Positions 35,316 to 42,923 of a stretch of 64,000 bases of DNA are shown here, one piece after another. The position numbers were made by a program, and so were the translations under genes. Every line of letters starts with the position of its first letter. Within the stretch, counting starts at the first letter, position 1. The notes under the pieces are model-generated. The model was not told the origin of the DNA. It worked only from the letters and a program-made list of their open reading frames with translations, and made no database searches. The stretch spans positions 120,095 to 184,094 of the forward strand of contig CANMKX010000007.1 in the NCBI GenBank assembly GCA_947498595.1, read 5' to 3'. Origin of the DNA: an uncultured Aquimarina sp. (lineage in GTDB: Bacteria > Bacteroidota > Bacteroidia > Flavobacteriales > Flavobacteriaceae).

Positions 35316-35516
35316 AAAACCAAAAATCCTGACATCGTATGATATCAGGATTATCTTGAATTAAAAACACATATTAAATCAGATCACCAATTCTTCTTTT
35401 TCATAGCTGAATAGTTTTTGATTTAAAAACTTTAAGGTGTTTACCTTATCTTTTGTATCTACTAAAATTGATATATTATTATTACTACCTCCATACGAAA
35501 TCATACATACAGGAAT
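35316..35516 (-). repeat. Truncated duplicate of the lysC 3' end and terminator
   Basis: This 201-bp stretch matches 40659-40859 with three mismatches and no gaps. It carries the lysC terminator hairpin and the last ~42 codons of the aspartokinase, then the match stops abruptly inside the coding sequence. See the intact copy at 40659. Confidence 0.9.
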
Positions 35517-36422
35517 TTTATGAACGATGGATTATATCCAATAATAAGTCAATATCTCCAGAGAAGGGTGTTCTTTTTTAGGAACAAATAATAGTTCTTT
35601 TAGAATCCTAAATTTATTAATTTCTCATCTTAAATTGCTTAAAAACAGTGATCAATTCTAATCATATAAATTATAGTACATTAAATTGTGGTAAAGCTAT
35701 AGTAGCTTCTTTTTTTATCTAATTTTTCATAAACGCCTTTTGTGTTTCTTCCTTTATTATAGCTATTAAATCTTTTAAACTAGAAAAAGGTTCTTTTAGA
35801 CTTTGAGTAATATGTATTTCACTGATTACTAAGGGTATTTGTTTCATAACAATTATTTCATTTTTTGAATGATTTAACTTTATCTATTTCATATTCTAAT
35901 TGAGATTGCAATATTTCTATATTCTCCTATATGCTCTAATTCCATGATAAACATAGATAAAATCCTATTGTTGTAACTGCAAGAGCTGCAATGATAGCTC
36001 TTTTGTCCAAATCTTTTTCGTTTGCCATTTCATTATTTTCTATGTCACTAATTAGTGATGGTTTCTAAATCTTTGACCGCTAAATTCAGAAGATATTTTG
36101 GAAAAAACACGCAACTTTTTGCTACGCGTTTTCAAAAAATGAGGAATGTAGAACTGATGAGATCCCCCGAAAGGTGTGGTCTGGTAAACTTTTTCATCAC
36201 AAATCAAGAGCACCAAATTTCATGAATGATTTCTATTGATATTTGCCTTTGAAAATCTAACTACGCTTCTGAAATAATTCTATTACTTTTGTTGAAAACA
36301 CTTCAATTATGAGACGTATTCTATTTTAGGAGCACCTGGTTTTAATAAAAATATACTTGACAACCATATAAAAAGAGGAAGATAACCATACATCAAAAAA
36401 AATATCTTCAACAGATTTTTTA

Positions 36423-36438
36423 TTAAAACCGTTTCTAT
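36423..36438 (+). repeat. Left arm of a perfect 16-bp inverted repeat
   Basis: TTAAAACCGTTTCTAT here and its exact reverse complement at 36839-36854 flank the 77-residue secreted peptide gene, delimiting a 432-bp unit. Confidence 0.75.
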
Positions 36439-36464
36439 TATTTAAACACCTTTAAAGTATATTT

Positions 36465-36698
36465 ATGAAAAAATCTTTTTTAACACTCGTACTTATGATG
36501 TCCTTTGCGGTATCATTTGCAAATATCTCAAAAGAAATTAACAACAATAATCTTAAGACATCGATACTTACAAATACTCTTTCAGCTAAAAATAACGTGA
36601 AATTTGCTTTAAATTGTCTAGTTGAACTTAAAATTACGACAAGAGTAAATGGTGAAATAACTGATGTACAAACATGGTATGTTGAATGTAGAATATGA
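36465..36698 (+). CDS. Small secreted peptide (unknown)
   Basis: A 77-residue product with a clear Sec signal peptide (KKSFLTLVLMMSFAVSFA, cleavage near residue 19). The short mature part has two Cys (LNCLVELK and WYVECRI), which could form one disulfide. No family is recognised. It starts 27 nt after the left arm of a 16-bp inverted repeat that also brackets its end. The GLPGLI and TonB-like genes follow on the same strand, so it could be a small precursor peptide of that group. Weak alternative: a degraded larger secreted gene, since another frame stays open for ~25 codons past its stop. Confidence 0.5.
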   Translation: MKKSFLTLVLMMSFAVSFANISKEINNNNLKTSILTNTLSAKNNVKFALNCLVELKITTRVNGEITDVQTWYVECRI

Positions 36699-36838
36699 TC
36701 AAGTTGATTCTTTTTTAGCAAGTAGAAAAAGTCTAACATCACAAGAACAATAAGTATTACCAGCAAGAATAACTGGGGATAGAGTAGGTAACTCAATCGG
36801 AACATTTGCTTCAGTTTTTTTGAATTAAAATAATTTTT

Positions 36839-36854
36839 ATAGAAACGGTTTTAA
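36839..36854 (+). repeat. Right arm of the perfect 16-bp inverted repeat
   Basis: ATAGAAACGGTTTTAA is the exact reverse complement of 36423-36438. It lies 22 nt before the ATG of the GLPGLI gene, so it might also act as a regulatory site for that gene. Confidence 0.75.
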
Positions 36855-36875
36855 ATATTTTTAAAAGAATAGAAA

Positions 36876-37679
36876 ATGAAAACATATATATTTATTACGT
36901 GTATCCTTTTTAATATATCATTAATATCTGGGCAAACTACTCAAGGTGAAATAGGGTATATAATGCGACAACATCTTAGACCTTCCTCAGATGTAATAGA
37001 AAGAAAAACAGTGCTTCTTTTTACAGATATAGAATCATTATATACTTATAAGGATGAACCTAAGCAGAGTACTATAAAGAAAAGTGAAGATGGAATGAGT
37101 TATGAAATTGTAGAATATGATGTTGATACTACGAAGAAAACATTCTATAAAAATCTAAAAAATGATCTCCTCGTATTTAGAAATACTGTATACAAAACTC
37201 CATATATTATTGAGGAACAGATTCCTAAAATTAATTGGAAGCTAACCAAGGAGAAAAAAGAAATTTTAAATTATCCTTGCCAAAAAGCAATTGGGGAATT
37301 TAGAGGAAGAACATACTATGCATGGTTTACAGATAAAATACCTGTAAGTACAGGTCCATATAAGTTTAGTGGATTACCAGGCTTAATACTAGAAATACAA
37401 GATATAGAAAAAGAGATTAGTTTTACTGCATTCTCTGTTAAAAACAGAATTATAAGTAAGGAATTACTACCTCCTAATAGTGGCGAAAAAATATCATCTT
37501 TAACTTATTTTAAGGAACTTAGAAATATAGGAAAAGAAATAGAAGCCGAAGCAAAAAAAAAACGACTTAAGATAATGGCAAAATTTGAACGAGGAGATGT
37601 TATCCCAAGATCATTTGTATCTGTTAATACTGAGGATTGGGATTACATTGAGCGTACTCACGAATTAGACAATAAATAA
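36876..37679 (+). CDS. GLPGLI family secreted protein
   Basis: A 267-residue protein with a signal peptide (residues 1-19, IFITCILFNISLISG). It has the eponymous GLPGLI motif (166-171, inside PYKFSGLPGLILEI) and the upstream YYAWFTDKIPVSTGPYKF typical of this Bacteroidota family. Function is unknown. The family is commonly encoded beside a TonB-dependent-receptor-like barrel, as here (2 nt to the next gene), and is presumed to work with it in the periplasm or outer membrane. The C-terminus is Lys/Arg-rich. Length is normal for the family. Confidence 0.9.
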   Translation: MKTYIFITCILFNISLISGQTTQGEIGYIMRQHLRPSSDVIERKTVLLFTDIESLYTYKDEPKQSTIKKSEDGMSYEIVEYDVDTTKKTFYKNLKNDLLVFRNTVYKTPYIIEEQIPKINWKLTKEKKEILNYPCQKAIGEFRGRTYYAWFTDKIPVSTGPYKFSGLPGLILEIQDIEKEISFTAFSVKNRIISKELLPPNSGEKISSLTYFKELRNIGKEIEAEAKKKRLKIMAKFERGDVIPRSFVSVNTEDWDYIERTHELDNK

Positions 37680-37681
37680 TA

Positions 37682-40378
37682 TTGCACTTTTCCAACAAAA
37701 CTAAAAACCTATTTAATTACCTAATACTTACCATAGTTTTAGGTAATTTTTCGTATGGTCAATACCAAATAAGCGGTACTGTCACCGATTCTTTACAAAC
37801 TCCTTTGAATAAGGTAAATGTTTATTTGAAAACCAAAAAAGATAGCATAATTACTGGATTTACATTTACCGACAATAAGGGTAATTACACTATAAAAACA
37901 GAAGTTCCAGATTTATATATACTAACATTTAATGCGCTTTCCTATCAAGCTAAAAGTTTTACTGTCAATTTAAAAACGAACCAGCGTATTCTCAAAAAAA
38001 ATGTTAAACTAAAAAAGGAAGCACTAACTCTAGACGAAGTTGTTCTAAAGTATGAGAGAAAAATTACTATAAAAAAAGATACCATAATATTAAAGGCAAG
38101 TGCCTTTGCAGATGGAAGAGAAGAAGTTGTGGAAGATCTATTGCAAAAATTACCTGGAATTGAAGTTAATAGCAACGGAACTATTTCAGTTGAAGGTCAA
38201 AACATAGAAAAAGTAATGGTCGAAGGAGATGATTTATTTGAAAAAAGATACCAACTACTTACCAAAAATTTAAATGCCGAAGTCATTGATAAAATCGAAA
38301 TTTTAAAAAAATATTCTAATAACTCAATACTTAAAGGGATTGAAGATAGTGATAAAGTAGCCTTAAACCTAACTTTAAAAGAAGGAAGAAAATCGCAACT
38401 TTTTGGAAATGCATCTACCGGCTATGGCTCGGATAATAATTATGAGGTAAAAGTAAATCTAATTTCATTTCTCAAAAAAATGAAATTTTACTCATTTGCA
38501 AACTTTAATAACATAGGTAATGATCCCACTGGAGATATTGGCACACTGATAAACCCTAATGCGTATGGTACAAATTATTTTGTAGGAGACGATGAAAATA
38601 TTTCTGGGTTTACAAACATTAATACCTCAATCCCTAATCTTGGATTTAGTAACACTAATTTTAACAATGCCGAATTTCTATCTCTAAATTCAATTTATAA
38701 TCCTTCAAAAAAACTAAAAATTAAAACTATTGGTTTTCTAACCTTTGATGAAAAAGATTTCTTTAGAAGCAGTTTTACAAGATTTACGTTACCAGACGAA
38801 ACTAAATTTACAAATACTGAAGAATATACATTAAGAAAAAAATATGATGTAGGGTATTTAAAACTTGATACAAAATACGAGATCAATAAAACGTCCAATA
38901 TAAACTATATTGGAAAATATAATTATACTAATACAGATACTTTTTCTAACTCACTCTTTAATAAAGAAAATATAGATGAAACTGCTAATATTAATGGAAA
39001 ATATCACGATCACAAATTAGACTACACTATAAAAACGAATAAAAACAAAGCCTTAATAATACAATCTCGTTATTTAAATCACAATTTGCCTGAAAACTAT
39101 AATGTAAACACTTTTTTGTACCAGAGTTTATTTCCTGATCAAGAAAATATAGCAAGTGTAAGACAGCTTAACACAAATAAGTTAAACTTTTTTGGAGTTA
39201 CAGCAAATTATATTATAAATACAAAAAGAAAGAACCTTAATATAAAGATTGGATATACCCAAAAAAAGAACAGTCTTATATCTAATCTTGTCTTAATCAG
39301 TAATCAAGAAAATATAATAAGTAGTATTGATGGATATCAAAATGATGTTACTTTTTATAATAAAGATTTTTTCACAGAAGCTAGTTATAAAATAAAATTC
39401 AAAAATCTATCGTTAACTGGTAATATTTCAACTCATCAATTATTTACAACATTCCAAGACCATATCCTGCAATCAAAAAAGAAAAAGAATCCTTTTTATA
39501 TTGCTCCTAACATACAATTGCAATATGGTTTGGATAAAAAAAATAAGATCATATCAATTTATTCTCACAATACCGATATTTCAAATTTTAACATATTAAT
39601 AGATAATAATATTTTATCAAACTATCGTAATTTTTACTCTGGCGGAATTAAAGAATTTACTACTCTCAACTCAGACTTCTTTCTATTTAATTACATATAC
39701 GGTAATTGGTCTGATGAGTTTTTGATAAATGCATCTTTTGTACACAATGAGAGTAAAGATTTTTTTAGTTCTGATACAACTATTAATCAAGATTTCAATC
39801 AATCTAATCAAATTATATTACCAAATAAATCATTCACGAACATTTCCTTAACTTTAGACAAATATCTCAAAAAACTATCTTCTAACTTAAAGCTAAAGAG
39901 TGGATATATTATTACAAATTTTAAAAACATTATAAACAACTCAGAGGTAAGAAACATCGAGAACACGTCAATTAATTATGGAATAGAATTTAGATCAGCG
40001 TTTTCTAATAAATTCAATTTTCATATAGGCACAAGTTGGAATACCTCTATTGTAAAAACAAACTTCAAAAATGACAATACAGATAATACTACCTTTTTAG
40101 ACATTACTTATAATGCCACAAATAAATTTAGTTTTCAACTTAAAAATGAACGATATCATTTTGGGAGTTTAGAAGAAGGGAATAACACTTTTTATTTTTC
40201 AGATTTTGATATTAAGTACATCGTAAAACCAAATACACTTAGTTTTAAACTTATTGGTCATAATTTATTTAACACTAATACCTTCGGTAACTTCTCTATT
40301 AGTGATACTGCAATTTCATCAACCACTTATAATTTAATACCAAGGTATTTATTTTTAAAAATGGATTTCAGGTTTTAG
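37682..40378 (+). CDS. TonB-dependent-receptor-like outer membrane protein
   Basis: An 898-residue protein from a TTG start, 2 nt after the GLPGLI stop. No ATG is available before the signal sequence (NYLILTIVLGNFSYG), and an in-frame stop lies close upstream. A carboxypeptidase-regulatory-like domain (27-110, ISGTVTDSLQTPLNKVNVYL) and a plug-like domain (about 140-230, DLLQKLPGIEVNSNGTISVE) precede an outer-membrane barrel ending in an aromatic residue (FLKMDFRF). This is the OMP_b-brl_3 type usually paired with GLPGLI proteins. No TonB box is clear, so active TonB-driven transport is uncertain. The substrate is unknown. Confidence 0.85.
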   Translation: MHFSNKTKNLFNYLILTIVLGNFSYGQYQISGTVTDSLQTPLNKVNVYLKTKKDSIITGFTFTDNKGNYTIKTEVPDLYILTFNALSYQAKSFTVNLKTNQRILKKNVKLKKEALTLDEVVLKYERKITIKKDTIILKASAFADGREEVVEDLLQKLPGIEVNSNGTISVEGQNIEKVMVEGDDLFEKRYQLLTKNLNAEVIDKIEILKKYSNNSILKGIEDSDKVALNLTLKEGRKSQLFGNASTGYGSDNNYEVKVNLISFLKKMKFYSFANFNNIGNDPTGDIGTLINPNAYGTNYFVGDDENISGFTNINTSIPNLGFSNTNFNNAEFLSLNSIYNPSKKLKIKTIGFLTFDEKDFFRSSFTRFTLPDETKFTNTEEYTLRKKYDVGYLKLDTKYEINKTSNINYIGKYNYTNTDTFSNSLFNKENIDETANINGKYHDHKLDYTIKTNKNKALIIQSRYLNHNLPENYNVNTFLYQSLFPDQENIASVRQLNTNKLNFFGVTANYIINTKRKNLNIKIGYTQKKNSLISNLVLISNQENIISSIDGYQNDVTFYNKDFFTEASYKIKFKNLSLTGNISTHQLFTTFQDHILQSKKKKNPFYIAPNIQLQYGLDKKNKIISIYSHNTDISNFNILIDNNILSNYRNFYSGGIKEFTTLNSDFFLFNYIYGNWSDEFLINASFVHNESKDFFSSDTTINQDFNQSNQIILPNKSFTNISLTLDKYLKKLSSNLKLKSGYIITNFKNIINNSEVRNIENTSINYGIEFRSAFSNKFNFHIGTSWNTSIVKTNFKNDNTDNTTFLDITYNATNKFSFQLKNERYHFGSLEEGNNTFYFSDFDIKYIVKPNTLSFKLIGHNLFNTNTFGNFSISDTAISSTTYNLIPRYLFLKMDFRF

Positions 40379-40658
40379 CCTACGTTTTATACCCAAAAAA
40401 ACAGGTAGATTATTCTGAATTTATTCTACTATTTTTATTAGAAAGATTGCTATTATGAGACGTATTCTACTTCAGGAACATCTGATTTTCACAAAAAAAG
40501 TATTTCACAAGTACTTTAATGATACTATACTAAAAGGAGAATTAGGTATAAAAAACGAAAAGGGAGAAATTCATCGTATAATCTTTCTGAGTACGTTTAC
40601 GCTAAATAGTGTATTTCATATTATTACATAATCATGTAACGCTATTTCAGGACGTGAC
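40379..40658 (+). other. Intergenic stretch with a 58-codon frame and diverged repeat
   Basis: An open frame 40455-40631 starts MRRILLQEHLIFTKKVFHKY and ends VFHIIT. It is the only candidate gene here and has no recognised relative. Its 5' end (ATTATGAGACGTATTCTA followed by related bases) repeats the segment near 36309-36340 with scattered changes, so the frame may be part of an old duplicated element, not a gene. Confidence 0.35.
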
Positions 40659-40859
40659 AAAACCAAAAATCCTGACATCATATGACATCAGGATTATCTT
40701 GAATTAAAAACACATATTAAATCAGATCACCAATTCTTCTTTTTCATAGCTGAATAGTTTTTGATTTAAAAACTTTAAGGTGTTTACCTTATCTTTTGTA
40801 TCTACTAAAATTGATATATTATTATTACTACCTCCATACGAAATCATACGTACAGGAAT
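40659..40859 (-). repeat. Intact copy of the 201-bp repeat (lysC 3' end)
   Basis: This is the source copy of the repeat also found at 35316-35516 (offset 5343 bp, three mismatches). It includes the lysC terminator and the coding tail from the stop at 40722. After 40859 the two loci lose all similarity. Confidence 0.9.
40663..40695 (-). terminator. lysC terminator
   Basis: AATCCTGA / TCAGGATT form an 8-bp stem, followed on the minus strand by TTTTTGGTTTT. It lies 27 nt past the lysC stop and is duplicated at 35.3 kb. Confidence 0.75.
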
Positions 40860-42053
40860 ATAATTAAGTATTTTAAATAGTTTATGGGCTTCATTATCAG
40901 CAATTACTTCCTCCCCTACTATACATATAATACTATGTTCTTTTTCTACAGTAACTTCGGCATATGCTTCAATTTCTCTTACAATTTCTACTAAATGCTT
41001 ATCATCATCTATTGTTAATGATATGGCTATTTCTGAAGTTGTAATCATGTCGATTGATGTTTGATAGTTATCAAATACTTCAAAAATTCTTCTCAAATAT
41101 CCATGCGCCATAAGCATCCTATTGGATTTGATTTTTATAGCTGTAATATTATCCTTTGCAGAAATTGCCTTTAATCCTGTAGTTCTTTTTTCACCAGAGA
41201 TTACTGTTCCTGCAGCACTTGGATTAAATGTATTCTTTAATAATACAGGAATTCCTTTTATGATAACAGGTGACACTGTTTGAGGATGTAGTATTTTGGC
41301 TCCAAAATATGCCAACTCAGCAGCTTCATTATACGTAAGATGTTCTATACGTCTAGTATTCTCTACATAACGAGGGTCATTATTATGAAATCCATCTATA
41401 TCTGTCCAGATTTGTACTTCTTCAACTTCTAATGCAGCTCCTATAATTGTTGCTGTATAATCACTTCCTCCTCTTTTTAAATGACTTATTTTTCCTAAAT
41501 CATTTTTACAAACAAAACCTTGTGTTATATAGATATCTGCTTCTTGAGTTAATATCTCTTTTTTTAATAAAGTACTTACCTTATTTATATTAGGATTCTC
41601 TACAGTATCAACATGCATAAACTTTTTTGCATCTAATAAACTGTTTTTAATACCATTACTCGTCAATAAATTAGAGAAGATATATGTTAATAATGTCTCT
41701 CCATAAGTTACTAATCTAGAGTACAACTCTTCAGAATAATCACATGAGGTAACTTCTTTAATTTCTTCTATAATTACATTTACATGATTAGATAATGCTA
41801 CTCGAGTTTCTTTAGCATCGAATATTGTTGCAATAACATCTAAATGCTTTTCTCTTAATCTATCTAATATTTGTGTTATTCCTGTTATATCTTGGTTTTT
41901 AACACCTATAGTTAGCTTAACTAATTGATCTGTTACTCCCGACATTGCAGATAATACAACTATTTTCTTTTCCCCGTTATTAAGTATATCTCTTACTTTC
42001 AATAAATTTTCTGATGATCCTACAGAGGTTCCTCCAAATTTTAATACTTTCAT
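40722..42053 (-). CDS. lysC: Aspartate kinase
   Basis: A 443-residue monofunctional aspartokinase, with the ATG at 42053; an upstream TTG in frame is not needed. It has the N-terminal KVLKFGGTSVGS nucleotide loop, the central KRGGSDYTATIIGAAL and WTDIDGFHNNDPR catalytic motifs, and two C-terminal ACT domains (from about residue 300). It phosphorylates L-aspartate, the first step to lysine, threonine and methionine, and the ACT pair should bind feedback amino acids (lysine-sensitive class by similarity). It is divergent from an ACT-like gene that may help control it. Its last 42 codons are duplicated 5.3 kb away. Confidence 0.95.
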   Translation of the reverse strand: MKVLKFGGTSVGSSENLLKVRDILNNGEKKIVVLSAMSGVTDQLVKLTIGVKNQDITGITQILDRLREKHLDVIATIFDAKETRVALSNHVNVIIEEIKEVTSCDYSEELYSRLVTYGETLLTYIFSNLLTSNGIKNSLLDAKKFMHVDTVENPNINKVSTLLKKEILTQEADIYITQGFVCKNDLGKISHLKRGGSDYTATIIGAALEVEEVQIWTDIDGFHNNDPRYVENTRRIEHLTYNEAAELAYFGAKILHPQTVSPVIIKGIPVLLKNTFNPSAAGTVISGEKRTTGLKAISAKDNITAIKIKSNRMLMAHGYLRRIFEVFDNYQTSIDMITTSEIAISLTIDDDKHLVEIVREIEAYAEVTVEKEHSIICIVGEEVIADNEAHKLFKILNYIPVRMISYGGSNNNISILVDTKDKVNTLKFLNQKLFSYEKEELVI

Positions 42054-42153
42054 TTGATACAATATTATGGGTGTAATAATTTATACGATTCTAATATTCG
42101 TTTTATTTGTTGCTGCATAATTAGCTATTAATCTTCTTCCTATAAATATTTTG

Positions 42154-42183
42154 ACAATTTTTGTATACATTTGTACAAATTGT
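42154..42183 (+). promoter_or_regulatory. Dyad and -7 box between lysC and the ACT-like gene
   Basis: ACAATTTTTGTA ... GTACAAATTGT is an imperfect dyad in the lysC/ACT-like intergenic region. It overlaps a TACATTTG box (42166-42173, TAnnTTTG form) 25 nt before the ACT-like ATG. No good -33 box is seen, so this is a candidate operator-promoter only. Confidence 0.4.
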
Positions 42184-42198
42184 TAAATATATAACAAG

Positions 42199-42852
42199 AT
42201 GAAAACTATTACAGACTGTGTACATTCTATTTTAAAACATCAACCTTTTTTAGAAGATGCCTTAAGTAGAAATATTATCAATTTTAGCTCGTTAGCATTA
42301 GATTTACTTCCGCAAGTAGAAAAAGTAATGAGAAAACCTGTTAAGCCAGGATCAATTGTTATGGCTTTACGCAGGTATTATCCTCAAAATACTCATGTGA
42401 CATTAAGGAATACGAATTTGAAAAATTTAGGTGATATTGTAGTGCGTTCTGGAATTACAGAATATACATTTCACAATTCGAAAACAATATTAACGAGTCA
42501 AGCAAACTTGCTAGAAGCTGTAAAGGATATTTCGGGTGCTTATTTTACTTATGCTAGTAATTTTCAAGAAAGCAACATTCTCGTTTCAAACTCTTTAAAG
42601 AAAATTGTAGAGCAACACTTTGAAAATGAAAATTGCATTACTGTTATGGACGATTTATCTTCTATCTCAATTGCTTTACCAGAAGATAATTCTAAAACGG
42701 TTGGTTTGTATTTTTATATATTCAAATTACTTGCTTATCATGGTATTCCTGTTTTTGAAGTAATTTCTACATCAAATTATTTCACTCTTTTTCTGGAAAA
42801 AAATTATGTTAATGAAGCCTTTTTATTAATGAATGAAATAAAAAACCAATAA
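42199..42852 (+). CDS. ACT-domain-like protein divergent from lysC
   Basis: A 217-residue cytoplasmic protein. The N-terminal ~100 residues (ALDLLPQVEKVMRKPVKPGSIVMALRRYY) look helical and winged-helix-like. The C-terminal half contains two segments with ACT-type spacing (DDLSSISIALPEDNSKTVGL and KLLAYHGIPVFEVISTSNYFTLFLE), the second resembling aspartokinase ACT repeats. It is divergent from lysC, with 145 nt between start codons and a dyad in between. It could be an amino-acid-sensing regulator of aspartate-family synthesis; this is inference. The family is widespread and uncharacterised in Bacteroidota, as far as I know. Confidence 0.65.
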   Translation: MKTITDCVHSILKHQPFLEDALSRNIINFSSLALDLLPQVEKVMRKPVKPGSIVMALRRYYPQNTHVTLRNTNLKNLGDIVVRSGITEYTFHNSKTILTSQANLLEAVKDISGAYFTYASNFQESNILVSNSLKKIVEQHFENENCITVMDDLSSISIALPEDNSKTVGLYFYIFKLLAYHGIPVFEVISTSNYFTLFLEKNYVNEAFLLMNEIKNQ

Positions 42853-42865
42853 ATTCATCATAAAA

Positions 42866-42893
42866 AAACCTAGAAAAGTTAATTTCTAGGTTT
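42866..42893. terminator. Bidirectional terminator
   Basis: AAACCTAGAAA / TTTCTAGGTTT is a perfect 11-bp stem with a 6-nt loop. T runs on both strands let it serve the ACT-like gene (plus) and the M13 peptidase gene (minus). Confidence 0.8.
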
Positions 42894-42923
42894 ATATACT
42901 ATTAGTTGTTCTGGTGTTAAATA

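Larger units (their letters stand above)
35126..36464. other. Gene-poor region with decayed fragments
   Basis: About 1.3 kb with no intact gene beyond tiny frames. It holds the lysC-tail duplicate (35316-35516). Then come minus-strand scraps that look coding: a 42-residue frame (35847-35719) starting MKQIPLVISEIHITQSLKEP, a short coiled fragment ending QLEYEIDKVKSFKK, and a 30-residue one-TM frame (36028-35936) starting MANEKDLDKRAIIA. From about 36240 a diverged direct repeat of the segment at 40.41-40.49 kb appears. The picture is of insertion and decay rather than a regulatory region. Confidence 0.5.
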
